From NCBI GenBank assembly GCA_020073345.1, contig JAIQFI010000007.1, positions 110,507 through 174,506 on the forward strand: a stretch of DNA of 64,000 nucleotides, written 5' to 3'. Shown here piece by piece: positions 1-7,756 of the stretch. The notes under the pieces were generated by a model that did no database searches, was not told where the DNA came from, and worked only from the letters and a program-made list of their open reading frames with translations. Both the position numbers and the translations under genes were made by a program. The stretch comes from Terriglobia bacterium (GTDB taxonomy: Bacteria > Acidobacteriota > Terriglobia > Bryobacterales > Bryobacteraceae). Position 1 is the stretch's first letter; each line of letters starts with the position of its first letter.

Positions 1-93
1 ACCGGCGGGCGAACGGCGGTAGCAGTACTCATAGCGGCTCCATATAGCTTACTGAATTGGCGCGGAGTTCGCGCGGGCCTTCAGGTACACTAA
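1..93 (+). CDS. Possible 3' end of an upstream gene (partial)
   Basis: Frame 1 is open from the left edge to a TAA at 91-93, about 30 codons, while the other two forward frames stop within the first 60 bases. The peptide has a hydrophobic run (AVLIAAPYSLLNW) and ends GVRAGLQVH. This would fit the tail of a membrane protein such as an FtsX-type permease, but it is too short to assign. It may also be non-coding. A -10-like TACACT at 86-91 sits 9 nt before the next start codon. Confidence 0.2.
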   Translation, partial: TGGRTAVAVLIAAPYSLLNWRGVRAGLQVH

Positions 94-100
94 GAACGCC

Positions 101-949
101 ATGAAGACTGGACTTTTGCTCGCGTATTTGGCGACCGCATCCGCGCTATCGGCGCAATCCAAACTGCATCTTCGGGTCTTCACGTCCGGCCCCAACGGAT
201 TCTCGGTCAATTCCACGCTGATCTATGGCGATAAGGACGCCGTCCTGGTCGATACACAATTCGTGATGAGCGAAGCGTACCGCGTGGCGGCCATGATTCT
301 GGAAAGCAAGAAAAACCTCACCACCGTCTACATTACCCACGGCCATCCCGATCACTATTTCGGCATCGTGGCTCTGAAACAGGCTTTTCCCAAGGCCAAG
401 TTCGTGGCGCTTCCCGCGACCGTCGCCGCCATCGGCAACGGCTGGGAAGGGCGCCTCAAGAACTGGACGCCTGAATTTGGCTTCAATCTTCCCGCTACCG
501 GTCCGATCCTGCCGGACGAGCTCCAGGGAAACACCCTCACGCTCGAAGGCGAGACGCTCGAAGTCGTCGGCGGTGTCACCGGCGACGGACCGAATAACTC
601 CTATCTATGGATCCCGTCCTTGCGCGCTGTGATCGCCGGCGACATCGTGTTCAGCGGATCCTATTTCACGCCGCCTAAGATGCCCCAGGACTGGCTTAAG
701 ACGCTCGATCAGATCGCCGACCTCAAACCCCTGACTGTGATTCCGGGTCACCAGTCGGCCAATGCAAGGCACGACGCCGCCACCATCAGTTTGATGAAGA
801 CCTACATCCACGACTACAACGAGGCGCTCGATTCTTCCAAGACCGCCGCCGAGTTTCGGTCCAAAATCACCAAGAAGTATCCCAACTATGCGCTGGAGCG
901 CCTGATCGCATCGGCCGCGGACGCCGCGTTTCCAGCCGCCAAAAAGTAA
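101..949 (+). CDS. Exported metallo-beta-lactamase fold hydrolase
   Basis: The protein has 282 residues and begins with a signal peptide (about residues 1-18, ending SALSAQ), so it is probably periplasmic. The MBL metal motif HGHPDH is present with H80, H82, D84 and H85. A later DIVFSGSYF segment supplies the bridging Asp, and PGHQSA supplies the third-site His. These residues are those of a dinuclear zinc hydrolase of the MBL superfamily. The substrate cannot be told; the family includes lactonases, glyoxalase II-like enzymes and lactamases. The ATG lies 9 nt after a TACACT hexamer with no clear ribosome binding site. The next gene follows after 15 nt, which suggests co-transcription. Confidence 0.88.
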   Translation: MKTGLLLAYLATASALSAQSKLHLRVFTSGPNGFSVNSTLIYGDKDAVLVDTQFVMSEAYRVAAMILESKKNLTTVYITHGHPDHYFGIVALKQAFPKAKFVALPATVAAIGNGWEGRLKNWTPEFGFNLPATGPILPDELQGNTLTLEGETLEVVGGVTGDGPNNSYLWIPSLRAVIAGDIVFSGSYFTPPKMPQDWLKTLDQIADLKPLTVIPGHQSANARHDAATISLMKTYIHDYNEALDSSKTAAEFRSKITKKYPNYALERLIASAADAAFPAAKK

Positions 950-964
950 TCCGCTCCCGCTCGC

Positions 965-2428
965 GTGCCACGGAAACACACTCTGCCGCTGCTGTTCCCG
1001 CTGGTGTTCGCCCTATTGCTGGCGATCCATTTGCCGTTCCTGCGGCTGCCCTATTTCTGGGACGAACAGTGGCAATACGCGCTCGCCGCACTGGACTTGT
1101 ATCGCGACGGCTCCTGGGTGAGCCATACTGTTTCACCCAGTGTGCATCCGCCGGGCGTCATGGCTCTGGTGGCACTGGTGTGGCACGTTTTCGGGTACTC
1201 GATTGTCGCGGCGCGGGTGACCATGCTCGCGGTTGCCTCGCTGGGCGCTCTACTTTCCTTCCTCCTGGCCACTCGATTGGCGCGCGGGACTGCCGGAGCA
1301 TCCGCCCTTGCGGCTGTTCTGTTCCTGATCGCCGCGCCGATCTTCTACACCCAGTCGATGCTGGTGATTCTGGATATGCCGGCCATGACGTTCACGGTTC
1401 TCGCCCTGCTGCTCTTCCTGGACGGCCGCTATCTTTGGTGCGCGTTGGCCTGCACCATTCTGGTCCTGACCAAGGAGACTGCCGTCACCACTCCCGCGGT
1501 GCTCGCGGCGTGGCTGTGGTTTCGCGAAACGCGCCGGCGGCAGGCACTCTATTTCGTTTTGCCCGCGATCGCGCTAGGGACGTGGCTGCTGATTATTCGG
1601 CGCGCCACGGGACATTGGCTCGGAAACGAGCATTTCGCCAGTTACAACCTCGCCGGCGCGCTCGATCCCATTCACATTGTGCTGGACGTCGCGGAGCGCG
1701 CCCGCGCTCTGTTCTGGAGCGATGGACATTTTCTGGGGACCATCGCACTAGTGATCGGATGGCGCCTGTTGCGTGGGAAAGCGTGGACCGTCTGCGGACT
1801 GGTCGCCGTGGCGCAAGTGATCGTTGTGACTGTGTTCGGCGGCCCGCTGGTCCGGTACCTGTTGCCCGTCCTGCCGATCTTATACGCGGCTGTGGCGACA
1901 TCAGCGTCGGTCTATCCTCCCAAGTGGCGTTGGACTTCACACGCGGCCATGATCGTTCTGCTGATCGCAGGATGGTTCTGGAATCCGCCGTATCCGTTTG
2001 CGTACGAAAACAACCTGGCGATGGTGGATTTCATCCGGCTCCAGCAGGATGCGGCGAGCTACCTGGAAGCCAACGCGCCTGGCCAACGCATCGCGACTGC
2101 GTGGCCGCTCACGGACGAAATCACAAATCCGGACCTGGGATATGTCACGCGCCCCTTACAGACCGTCGATGCCGGCGGACTACGTAGGGACTACCTGGCG
2201 CGTCTGAATCGCCAGAGCTTCGATCTTCTCGTCGTGTACAAACGGCTACGGCCCGCCGCGGGCACCATCCTGGACATCGCGCCCTTGCGCAATGTGCTCG
2301 AGCATTATTACGAGTACCATCCGCAGGCCACCGCGGAGGAAATCCGTGCTGAGCTGGGCTTCGTTCCGCTGATGCGCTGGGAGCGGAGGGATCAGTGGAT
2401 CGAGATCTATCGGCCCGGCACCCGCTGA
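965..2428 (+). CDS. GT39-like membrane glycosyltransferase (ArnT/PMT type)
   Basis: A 487-residue polytopic membrane protein that starts at GTG. After the first membrane helix it has PYFWDEQWQYALAALDL, resembling the acidic periplasmic loop after helix 1 in PMT/ArnT-type (GT39/GT83) glycosyltransferases. About ten hydrophobic segments follow. The C-terminal 120 residues are soluble and probably periplasmic. These enzymes transfer a sugar from a polyprenyl-phosphate donor to protein or lipid. The acceptor is unknown. The gene follows the MBL hydrolase at 15 nt and is likely co-transcribed with it. Confidence 0.75.
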   Translation: MPRKHTLPLLFPLVFALLLAIHLPFLRLPYFWDEQWQYALAALDLYRDGSWVSHTVSPSVHPPGVMALVALVWHVFGYSIVAARVTMLAVASLGALLSFLLATRLARGTAGASALAAVLFLIAAPIFYTQSMLVILDMPAMTFTVLALLLFLDGRYLWCALACTILVLTKETAVTTPAVLAAWLWFRETRRRQALYFVLPAIALGTWLLIIRRATGHWLGNEHFASYNLAGALDPIHIVLDVAERARALFWSDGHFLGTIALVIGWRLLRGKAWTVCGLVAVAQVIVVTVFGGPLVRYLLPVLPILYAAVATSASVYPPKWRWTSHAAMIVLLIAGWFWNPPYPFAYENNLAMVDFIRLQQDAASYLEANAPGQRIATAWPLTDEITNPDLGYVTRPLQTVDAGGLRRDYLARLNRQSFDLLVVYKRLRPAAGTILDIAPLRNVLEHYYEYHPQATAEEIRAELGFVPLMRWERRDQWIEIYRPGTR

Positions 2429-2497
2429 ACCCAAGTGGAATTCCCCGGGTGTATACTGGCCCCGATGCGAGGTGTCACAGGAGTCACGAGGAGCCCT

Positions 2498-4690
2498 ATG
2501 AAAACTCTGAAGCTCACGATCTTTGGCGCGGCCGCCGTCGGCTTAGTCGTTGTTGCTGCGATGTTCCTGGTTTCGTCGCCGGTCCTAATCCAGGCACAGC
2601 AACCTAAAGCTGCAGCCGTCCAGGTCGACCCCGATGATATCGGCGGCGCAGTCACCGGTCCCAAGGGTCCGGAAGCCGGGGTGTGGGTGATCGCCGAAAC
2701 CACCGATCTGCCCACCCGCTTCAGCAAGACCGTCGTCACCGACGACCGCGGGCGCTACCTGATCCCCGATCTTCCCAAGGCCAATTACACCGTATGGACG
2801 CGCGGCTACGGCCTGGTCGATTCCGCCAAGACGCAGTCCGCTCCCGGCAAGGTTGTGAACCTGACGGCCGTCGTCGCGCCCAACGCCGCCGCCGCGGCCG
2901 AGTTTTATCCCGCCAACTATTGGTATTCCCTGCTCCAGCTTCCCGCCAAGAACGAATTCCCCGGCACTGGACCGAATGGCAACGGGATCAGCCCCAACAT
3001 GCACAGCCAGGCGGAGTGGCTCCACGTAATCAAGACCGATAGCTGCGAATCCTGCCACCAGCTCGGCACCAAAGCCACCCGCACGCTCCCGACCAATATC
3101 GGAACATTCGACTCTCCCGCGCAGGCCTGGGCTCGCCGCGTCCAATCCGGGCAAGCCGGTTCCATGATGAGCGGCGGCCTGAACCAGCTCGGCGCCCCAC
3201 GCGCCACCGCGATGTTCGGCGATTGGACCAGCCGCATCGCCAAAGGCGAATTGCCCAAGGAAGCTCCGCCGCGTCCGCAAGGCGTCGAGCGCAACGTCGT
3301 GATCACACAATGGGACTGGGCCGATCCCAAAGCGTATCTCCATGACGAGATCGCCACCGATAAACGCAACCCTACCGTGAACGCCAACGGCCCCCTCTAC
3401 GGATCAGCGGAAGAGAGCCGCGACTATCTCCCCGTCCTCGATCCGGTTCACAACACCGCCAGCACCGTCAAGGTGCCGTACCGCGATCCCAACACCCCTG
3501 GTCAGCCCAAACCTCTGCAGGCTTCCCAGTTCTGGGGCGACGAATCCATTTGGGACAGTCACGTGACGGTCCACAATCCTATGTTTGACGAGAAGGGCCG
3601 CGTATGGTTCACCTCTCGCGTGGGCGTCTCCGACGATCCGGCTTTCTGTAAGGAAGGTTCCAGCCATCCGTCGGCGAAGGTTCTCCCGCTGAACAATTCT
3701 GGACGCCACCTCGCCGTGTACGATCCTAAAACCAAAAAAGTCGACCTCATCCGGACCTGTTTCAGCACCCACCACCTGCAGTTCGCTGAAGACGCCAACA
3801 ACACTCTGTGGACCAGCAGCGGCGGCGGCGGCGGAGCGGTCGGCTGGCTGAACACCAAGCTGTGGGATCAGACTCACGACGAAGAAAAATCGCAAGGCTG
3901 GGCTCCGTTCATTCTCGATACCAACGGTAATGGTAAGCGCGACGCCTACGTCGAGCCGAACCAGCCGGTCGATCCCGCCAAGGACAAGCGCCTCAATATC
4001 GGACTCTACGGCGTAACCGTCAGCCCCAAGGACGGGTCCATCTGGGGAACGGTTCTCGGTTTCCCCGGCGCGGTTGTTCGCGTGCTGCCGGGGACAGACC
4101 CCACCCATACGGCTCTGTCTGAATACTACGAAGTTCCGTGGAACACTCCTGCCGCGAAGGTGCAAGGCTTCTCGCCGCGAGGCCTCGACATCGATCGCAA
4201 TGGCGTGGTGTGGACCGTGCTCGCCAGCGGACATCTGGCCAGCTTCGATCGCAGCAAGTGCAAAGGTCCGCTGAACGGTCCCAACGCCACCGGACCACAT
4301 TGCGTGGAAGGCTGGGCGCTGTATCAATCCCCCGGTCCGAAATTCAAGGGCGGCGAAGAGTACGGCAGCGCCGACTCGCATTACTACGACTGGGTCGATC
4401 AGTTCGATACGTTCGGCCTGGGCAAGAACGTGCCCGTGGCCACCGGGAACGACTCCGACTCACTCCTCGCGCTCGTGAACGGAAAGTGGGTGATCCTGCG
4501 CGTTCCCTACCCCATCGGTTTCTTCGCCAAAGGGCTCGATGGCCGCATCGACGATCCGAACACCGGCTGGAAGGGCAAGGGCCTGTGGTCCACCTGGTCC
4601 ACCCGCACGCCGTTCCACAGCGAAACCGGCAAGGGAACCACCAGCAAAGTCGTGAAATTCCAGCTCCGTCCCGATCCGCTCGCCCGGTAA
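2498..4690 (+). CDS. Virginiamycin B lyase-like protein with carboxypeptidase-like N-terminal domain and a c-type haem motif
   Basis: I place the start at ATG 2498 because GAGGAG lies just upstream and the protein then begins with a signal sequence (MKTLKLTIFG...). That gives 730 residues. Upstream in-frame starts exist at 2435 and 2465; the latter lies 7 nt after a TATACT hexamer. Residues about 45-100 form a carboxypeptidase regulatory-like beta-sandwich (GGAVTGPKGPEAGVWVIAET). CESCH (C183, C186, H187) is a c-type haem attachment motif. The remainder shows lyase-type propeller repeats (VWFTSRVG, LWTSSGGGG, VWTVLASGHL). It is likely a periplasmic haem protein of unknown substrate. Confidence 0.75.
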   Translation: MKTLKLTIFGAAAVGLVVVAAMFLVSSPVLIQAQQPKAAAVQVDPDDIGGAVTGPKGPEAGVWVIAETTDLPTRFSKTVVTDDRGRYLIPDLPKANYTVWTRGYGLVDSAKTQSAPGKVVNLTAVVAPNAAAAAEFYPANYWYSLLQLPAKNEFPGTGPNGNGISPNMHSQAEWLHVIKTDSCESCHQLGTKATRTLPTNIGTFDSPAQAWARRVQSGQAGSMMSGGLNQLGAPRATAMFGDWTSRIAKGELPKEAPPRPQGVERNVVITQWDWADPKAYLHDEIATDKRNPTVNANGPLYGSAEESRDYLPVLDPVHNTASTVKVPYRDPNTPGQPKPLQASQFWGDESIWDSHVTVHNPMFDEKGRVWFTSRVGVSDDPAFCKEGSSHPSAKVLPLNNSGRHLAVYDPKTKKVDLIRTCFSTHHLQFAEDANNTLWTSSGGGGGAVGWLNTKLWDQTHDEEKSQGWAPFILDTNGNGKRDAYVEPNQPVDPAKDKRLNIGLYGVTVSPKDGSIWGTVLGFPGAVVRVLPGTDPTHTALSEYYEVPWNTPAAKVQGFSPRGLDIDRNGVVWTVLASGHLASFDRSKCKGPLNGPNATGPHCVEGWALYQSPGPKFKGGEEYGSADSHYYDWVDQFDTFGLGKNVPVATGNDSDSLLALVNGKWVILRVPYPIGFFAKGLDGRIDDPNTGWKGKGLWSTWSTRTPFHSETGKGTTSKVVKFQLRPDPLAR

Positions 4691-4781
4691 CGATGTACAG
4701 AAGACTGTTTGCGATTCCGCTTTCACCGCTTTCGCACAGGCCCAAAACGGGGCCTGCGATCGTGCATGCCTCGAAGGTTTC

Positions 4782-5627
4782 GTGAACCAGTACCTCGCCG
4801 CACTCGAAGCCCGCGATCCTTCCAAGCTCCCGCTGGCCAAGAGTGCCAAGTACACCGAAAACGGCGTGCAGCTCAAGTTGGGCGACGGTATGTGGGGACC
4901 GGTCGTAAAGATGACCGAATACAAGCTCTATTTCGCCGATCCCAAGGCCGGCCAGGTGGGATTCTACGGATCGCTTGAAGAGCACGGGCATCCCGCCATT
5001 CTCGGCCTGCGCCTCAAGATCGAAGACCGCAAGATCAGCGAAATGGAAGCCATCGTCCTGCGCTCCACCGCGCGTGGAACGTTTTCCGACGTGAAGGCGC
5101 TCAAGGTCGATCCCATCATGACCCAGCCGCTCGCTCCCTCCGAGCGGCGCACGCGCGATGAGCTGATCACCGCATCCGACGCCTATTTCGAAGGCATGGA
5201 GAAAGGCACCGACAAAGTCACTCCCTTCGACCCGGATTGCAAGCGAATCGAAAACGGAGTGGTAACCGCGAACGATCCCGGCAATGCCAAACAGATCAGC
5301 CGGATTCCCTGCGGCCAGCAGTTCGCCACCGGTTTCACCAAGGTCATCACCAAAGTGCACGAGCGGCGCTACCCTGTGGTCGACGAAGAACGCGGCTTGG
5401 TGTGGGGATTCATCCGCTTCGACCACGCCGGCAAGGATAAGACCATCACATACAATGACGGCTCCATCCACCCCGTGAACACGCCCTTCGACGAGCCATT
5501 TTCCTTCCAGATCTGCGAGCTCTTCAAGGTCCGCAACGGTAAGCTTCTGCGCATCGAAGCCCTGGTCGCACCGGTCCCCTACGGCATGCCCACCGGCTGG
5601 GGCGGAAAGCCCAGTCATAAAGAATGA
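4782..5627 (+). CDS. SnoaL/NTF2-like exported protein, signal peptide out of frame
   Basis: The open frame begins at GTG 4782 and encodes 281 residues. The same frame continues upstream without any start codon and reads AFTAFAQAQNGACDRACLEG, which looks like the end of a signal peptide and the first residues of the mature protein. An ATG at 4693, three bases after the preceding stop codon, starts MYRRLFAIPL in another frame. Joining the two needs a one-base shift near 4719-4721. The gene therefore looks frameshifted in its signal peptide, or the base call is wrong. The mature part resembles acidobacterial SnoaL-like proteins beginning with YLAALEARDPSKLPLA. If GTG 4782 is used, the product would be cytosolic. 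Confidence 0.65.
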   Translation: MNQYLAALEARDPSKLPLAKSAKYTENGVQLKLGDGMWGPVVKMTEYKLYFADPKAGQVGFYGSLEEHGHPAILGLRLKIEDRKISEMEAIVLRSTARGTFSDVKALKVDPIMTQPLAPSERRTRDELITASDAYFEGMEKGTDKVTPFDPDCKRIENGVVTANDPGNAKQISRIPCGQQFATGFTKVITKVHERRYPVVDEERGLVWGFIRFDHAGKDKTITYNDGSIHPVNTPFDEPFSFQICELFKVRNGKLLRIEALVAPVPYGMPTGWGGKPSHKE

Positions 5628-5673
5628 CCGGCAAGCCCAGCCACTAGGAATAACCGCCGCGGTTATTCGCGTT

Positions 5674-5691
5674 TATTTGCGTTCATTCGCG
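5674..5691. repeat. TATTTGCG/TTCATTCGCG word, copy 1
   Basis: An 18-bp word shared exactly with 17807-17824. It belongs to a longer run of 9-bp quasi-repeats (ATTCGCGTT, TATTTGCGT, TCATTCGCG) between convergent genes. Confidence 0.6.
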
Positions 5692-5692
5692 G

Positions 5693-7381
5693 CTACCAAA
5701 GTTGCCACTGGCCGAACGCCAGAACGTATACGGCCAGCAAGGCATTGGTAGTCGCATGGGCGGCGACGGCCTCCCCGATTCTCCCCCGCCGGATGACCGC
5801 GAAAGCGTACAGCAGCCCTGCCAGGATTCCCGCGAGCCAATGGCCGCCGTGCAGAGCGCCGAATAGCACGGACGAGATCACCAGCGCGAACCAGGTGAAC
5901 CGCGTGAAGGCTACCGACTCGAAGTCTTGCGAGATCAGACGGCGCAGAAGAAACCCGCGAAAGGCAAGTTCCTCGGCGATCGGAACCGTAACGGTGGCCG
6001 CCAGGACTCGAAAAGAAATCCAAGTGATCCGCGCCGCGGCCGAGGATGCGCTCAGCACACCCGGCATAGCCGTCACCACCGGAGCGCTCCAAAGACGGTC
6101 CAGGCCGACCCAGACGATAAACACACCCGCCCCGATCGCTGGTCCCAGCCACCCCACTCTCCAGTTCAGAGTCGAATACCTGGTTCGAAACGCCCATAGC
6201 GCTCCCGCCGCCGCAAAGAACCGCAGCGGATACAACCATTCGAACCCCCCGCTCAGCGCGCCCGAGACCATTCCTGCACCCAAAATCACCAGGAACGGGA
6301 CTAGATAGGCGGCCGTGGGATTATCCTCGGTTCGAGTTGACGATCCCGCCTGGGTCGGGTTCAAGGTGAAATACGGCGTCCGCCGCGCAGCCACCGAGAA
6401 ACCCAGCGCGACTAAGTTAAACGCGATCCAGCCCGCTTGCGAGTGAAACCCTCCTACGGCGATCTCGCGCGCGCCCGCGCTGCCGATCAGGATCAACGCT
6501 GCAATGCGCACCGCGTTGAGCAGATACATCACCACCACTCCGGCTGGAATCAGAAGCAGCGCCTGCGGGAAACGGCACTCCTTCCGGAACAGGCACAACC
6601 AGACCACGCCGAATGCCAGCATCAGACCGGCGCCCTCGAAGCCCGAGCACTGTTCCGCAATTTCTACCCTGAAGTTGCCGGTCCCGATAATCATCTTGGC
6701 CGGGTCGGCTGTTACGCTGGAGGCAAAAAACTCCAGCAATACCTCCACCAGACGGAACGTGACGCGGCCCATCGGCCGCCACAACGTCCTGCCCGAATTT
6801 CCCACCACACAGGCCGCGACCACCGCCGCCGACGTGAATAGCCACAGGTATCCAGTGCCGCGCACCATTTGGATCCACTGCGCGAGAGGAATAGCCGCAA
6901 GTCCCGCGAAGGAAATCGCGGCAACGCCCGCTGCCAGCCAGCTTCCGGCGATCAGATCCGCCTGGACGCCCGAAACGCCGGTTTTGTACAGAGCGATGGT
7001 GAGGGCGCCGGTCAGAACCATCGCGGCAACGTGTGCTGCTAGAAAACCCCTCCCAACCGGGATGGCAGCCAGCCGTTGAGAGATCTCATCAAAGGTGGGT
7101 TTGCTCCTCAGATACCCGAAGGTTACGAAGAGTGCGGCGAAACCCACGATGCACCGCACGATCCACGGTCCCCAGGCGGCCAGAAATCGCAGCAAGCTGC
7201 CCCGGTTCGCAAGCTCGGCCCCGTCGGCTGCCACCGAGAGGACCAGCAATTCCACGGCAAAGATACCCGCCAGCGTGAGCAGGCGAAAGAATACTCCAAA
7301 TCGCTGGATGTTGATCGAAAGGGGGGATGCCGTGTCGGGCGCCCCAACGGACACCGCATGTGCTGGGGAGAGTTCAGGCAC
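5693..7381 (-). CDS. Exosortase fused to CPBP-type CAAX protease (XrtE-like)
   Basis: A 562-residue membrane protein that starts at GTG. The N-terminal 330 residues carry the exosortase catalytic triad: C245 in EQCSGFEG, R292 in LLNAVRIA, and H313 in GGFHSQAGW. The C-terminal part is a CPBP (Abi/CAAX) protease, with EE at 470-471 and R475 (EELAFRG), a FGALHGGH motif around 507-514, and a final HATTNALL segment. This fusion is the architecture of exosortase E, which sorts proteins with a VPEID-CTERM tail. Exosortases cleave C-terminal sorting signals at the inner membrane, often in exopolysaccharide producers. No substrate with that tail was found in this window. Confidence 0.85.
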   Translation of the reverse strand: MPELSPAHAVSVGAPDTASPLSINIQRFGVFFRLLTLAGIFAVELLVLSVAADGAELANRGSLLRFLAAWGPWIVRCIVGFAALFVTFGYLRSKPTFDEISQRLAAIPVGRGFLAAHVAAMVLTGALTIALYKTGVSGVQADLIAGSWLAAGVAAISFAGLAAIPLAQWIQMVRGTGYLWLFTSAAVVAACVVGNSGRTLWRPMGRVTFRLVEVLLEFFASSVTADPAKMIIGTGNFRVEIAEQCSGFEGAGLMLAFGVVWLCLFRKECRFPQALLLIPAGVVVMYLLNAVRIAALILIGSAGAREIAVGGFHSQAGWIAFNLVALGFSVAARRTPYFTLNPTQAGSSTRTEDNPTAAYLVPFLVILGAGMVSGALSGGFEWLYPLRFFAAAGALWAFRTRYSTLNWRVGWLGPAIGAGVFIVWVGLDRLWSAPVVTAMPGVLSASSAAARITWISFRVLAATVTVPIAEELAFRGFLLRRLISQDFESVAFTRFTWFALVISSVLFGALHGGHWLAGILAGLLYAFAVIRRGRIGEAVAAHATTNALLAVYVLAFGQWQLW

Positions 7382-7756
7382 GATGGTTCAGGGAAAATTC
7401 TTCAGGAGAATCACGGACACAGCCAGTGCCGAGTCCGTGAATAATGTCGAAGGGACTAGCTACTTCTTGTGCCGTCCGCGCATCACCAGCAACGCACCCT
7501 CCTTTTGGCTACCGTGATTCAAAGAGTATACATCAGGATGCCGGGGGTTTAGCGTCCCCAACGGCGGCCGGAAGTCCTGGTACTTGTTGTCGAAGACTGA
7601 TCATGGATGCAGCCGGCGCTCCGTTTGAATTGTAAACGCCCCCGAGCGAACCTTTCCCGGGCAATTTCCGCACTTTTGGTGCCAAAACAGGGGATTTCCG
7701 GGCCGTAACCCTAACGAAAGGCAGCTTTACGACCGATAGCCGAATGCTGACCCTAA
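7382..7756. other. Intergenic region between xrtE-like gene and hybrid kinase
   Basis: This 375-bp gap separates two divergent genes and should hold both promoters. It contains an 8-bp perfect inverted repeat (TCACGGAC at about 7414-7421, GTCCGTGA at 7433-7440), just upstream of the xrtE-like start. On the minus strand a 46-codon open stretch (7460-7600) ends in GALLVMRGRHKK but has a stop codon directly upstream and no ATG. A 23-codon ATG ORF (MISLRQQVPG...) overlaps it in another frame. Neither resembles a known protein. Confidence 0.5.

Noticed and set aside
1069..2187. 372-codon open frame overlapping the GT39-like gene
   Set aside because: Arg/Gly-rich shadow frame of a GC-rich gene with no domain features; the membrane protein frame explains the region.
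4138..4785. 215-codon open frame across the lyase end and the SnoaL signal peptide
   Set aside because: Its first part is an Arg-rich shadow. Only the last 30 codons (from ATG 4693) are meaningful, as a frameshifted signal peptide.
7460..7600. Minus-strand open stretch ending GALLVMRGRHKK as a VPEID-CTERM exosortase substrate
   Set aside because: It lacks the VPEID motif and a full membrane helix, and an in-frame stop lies directly upstream with no start codon.
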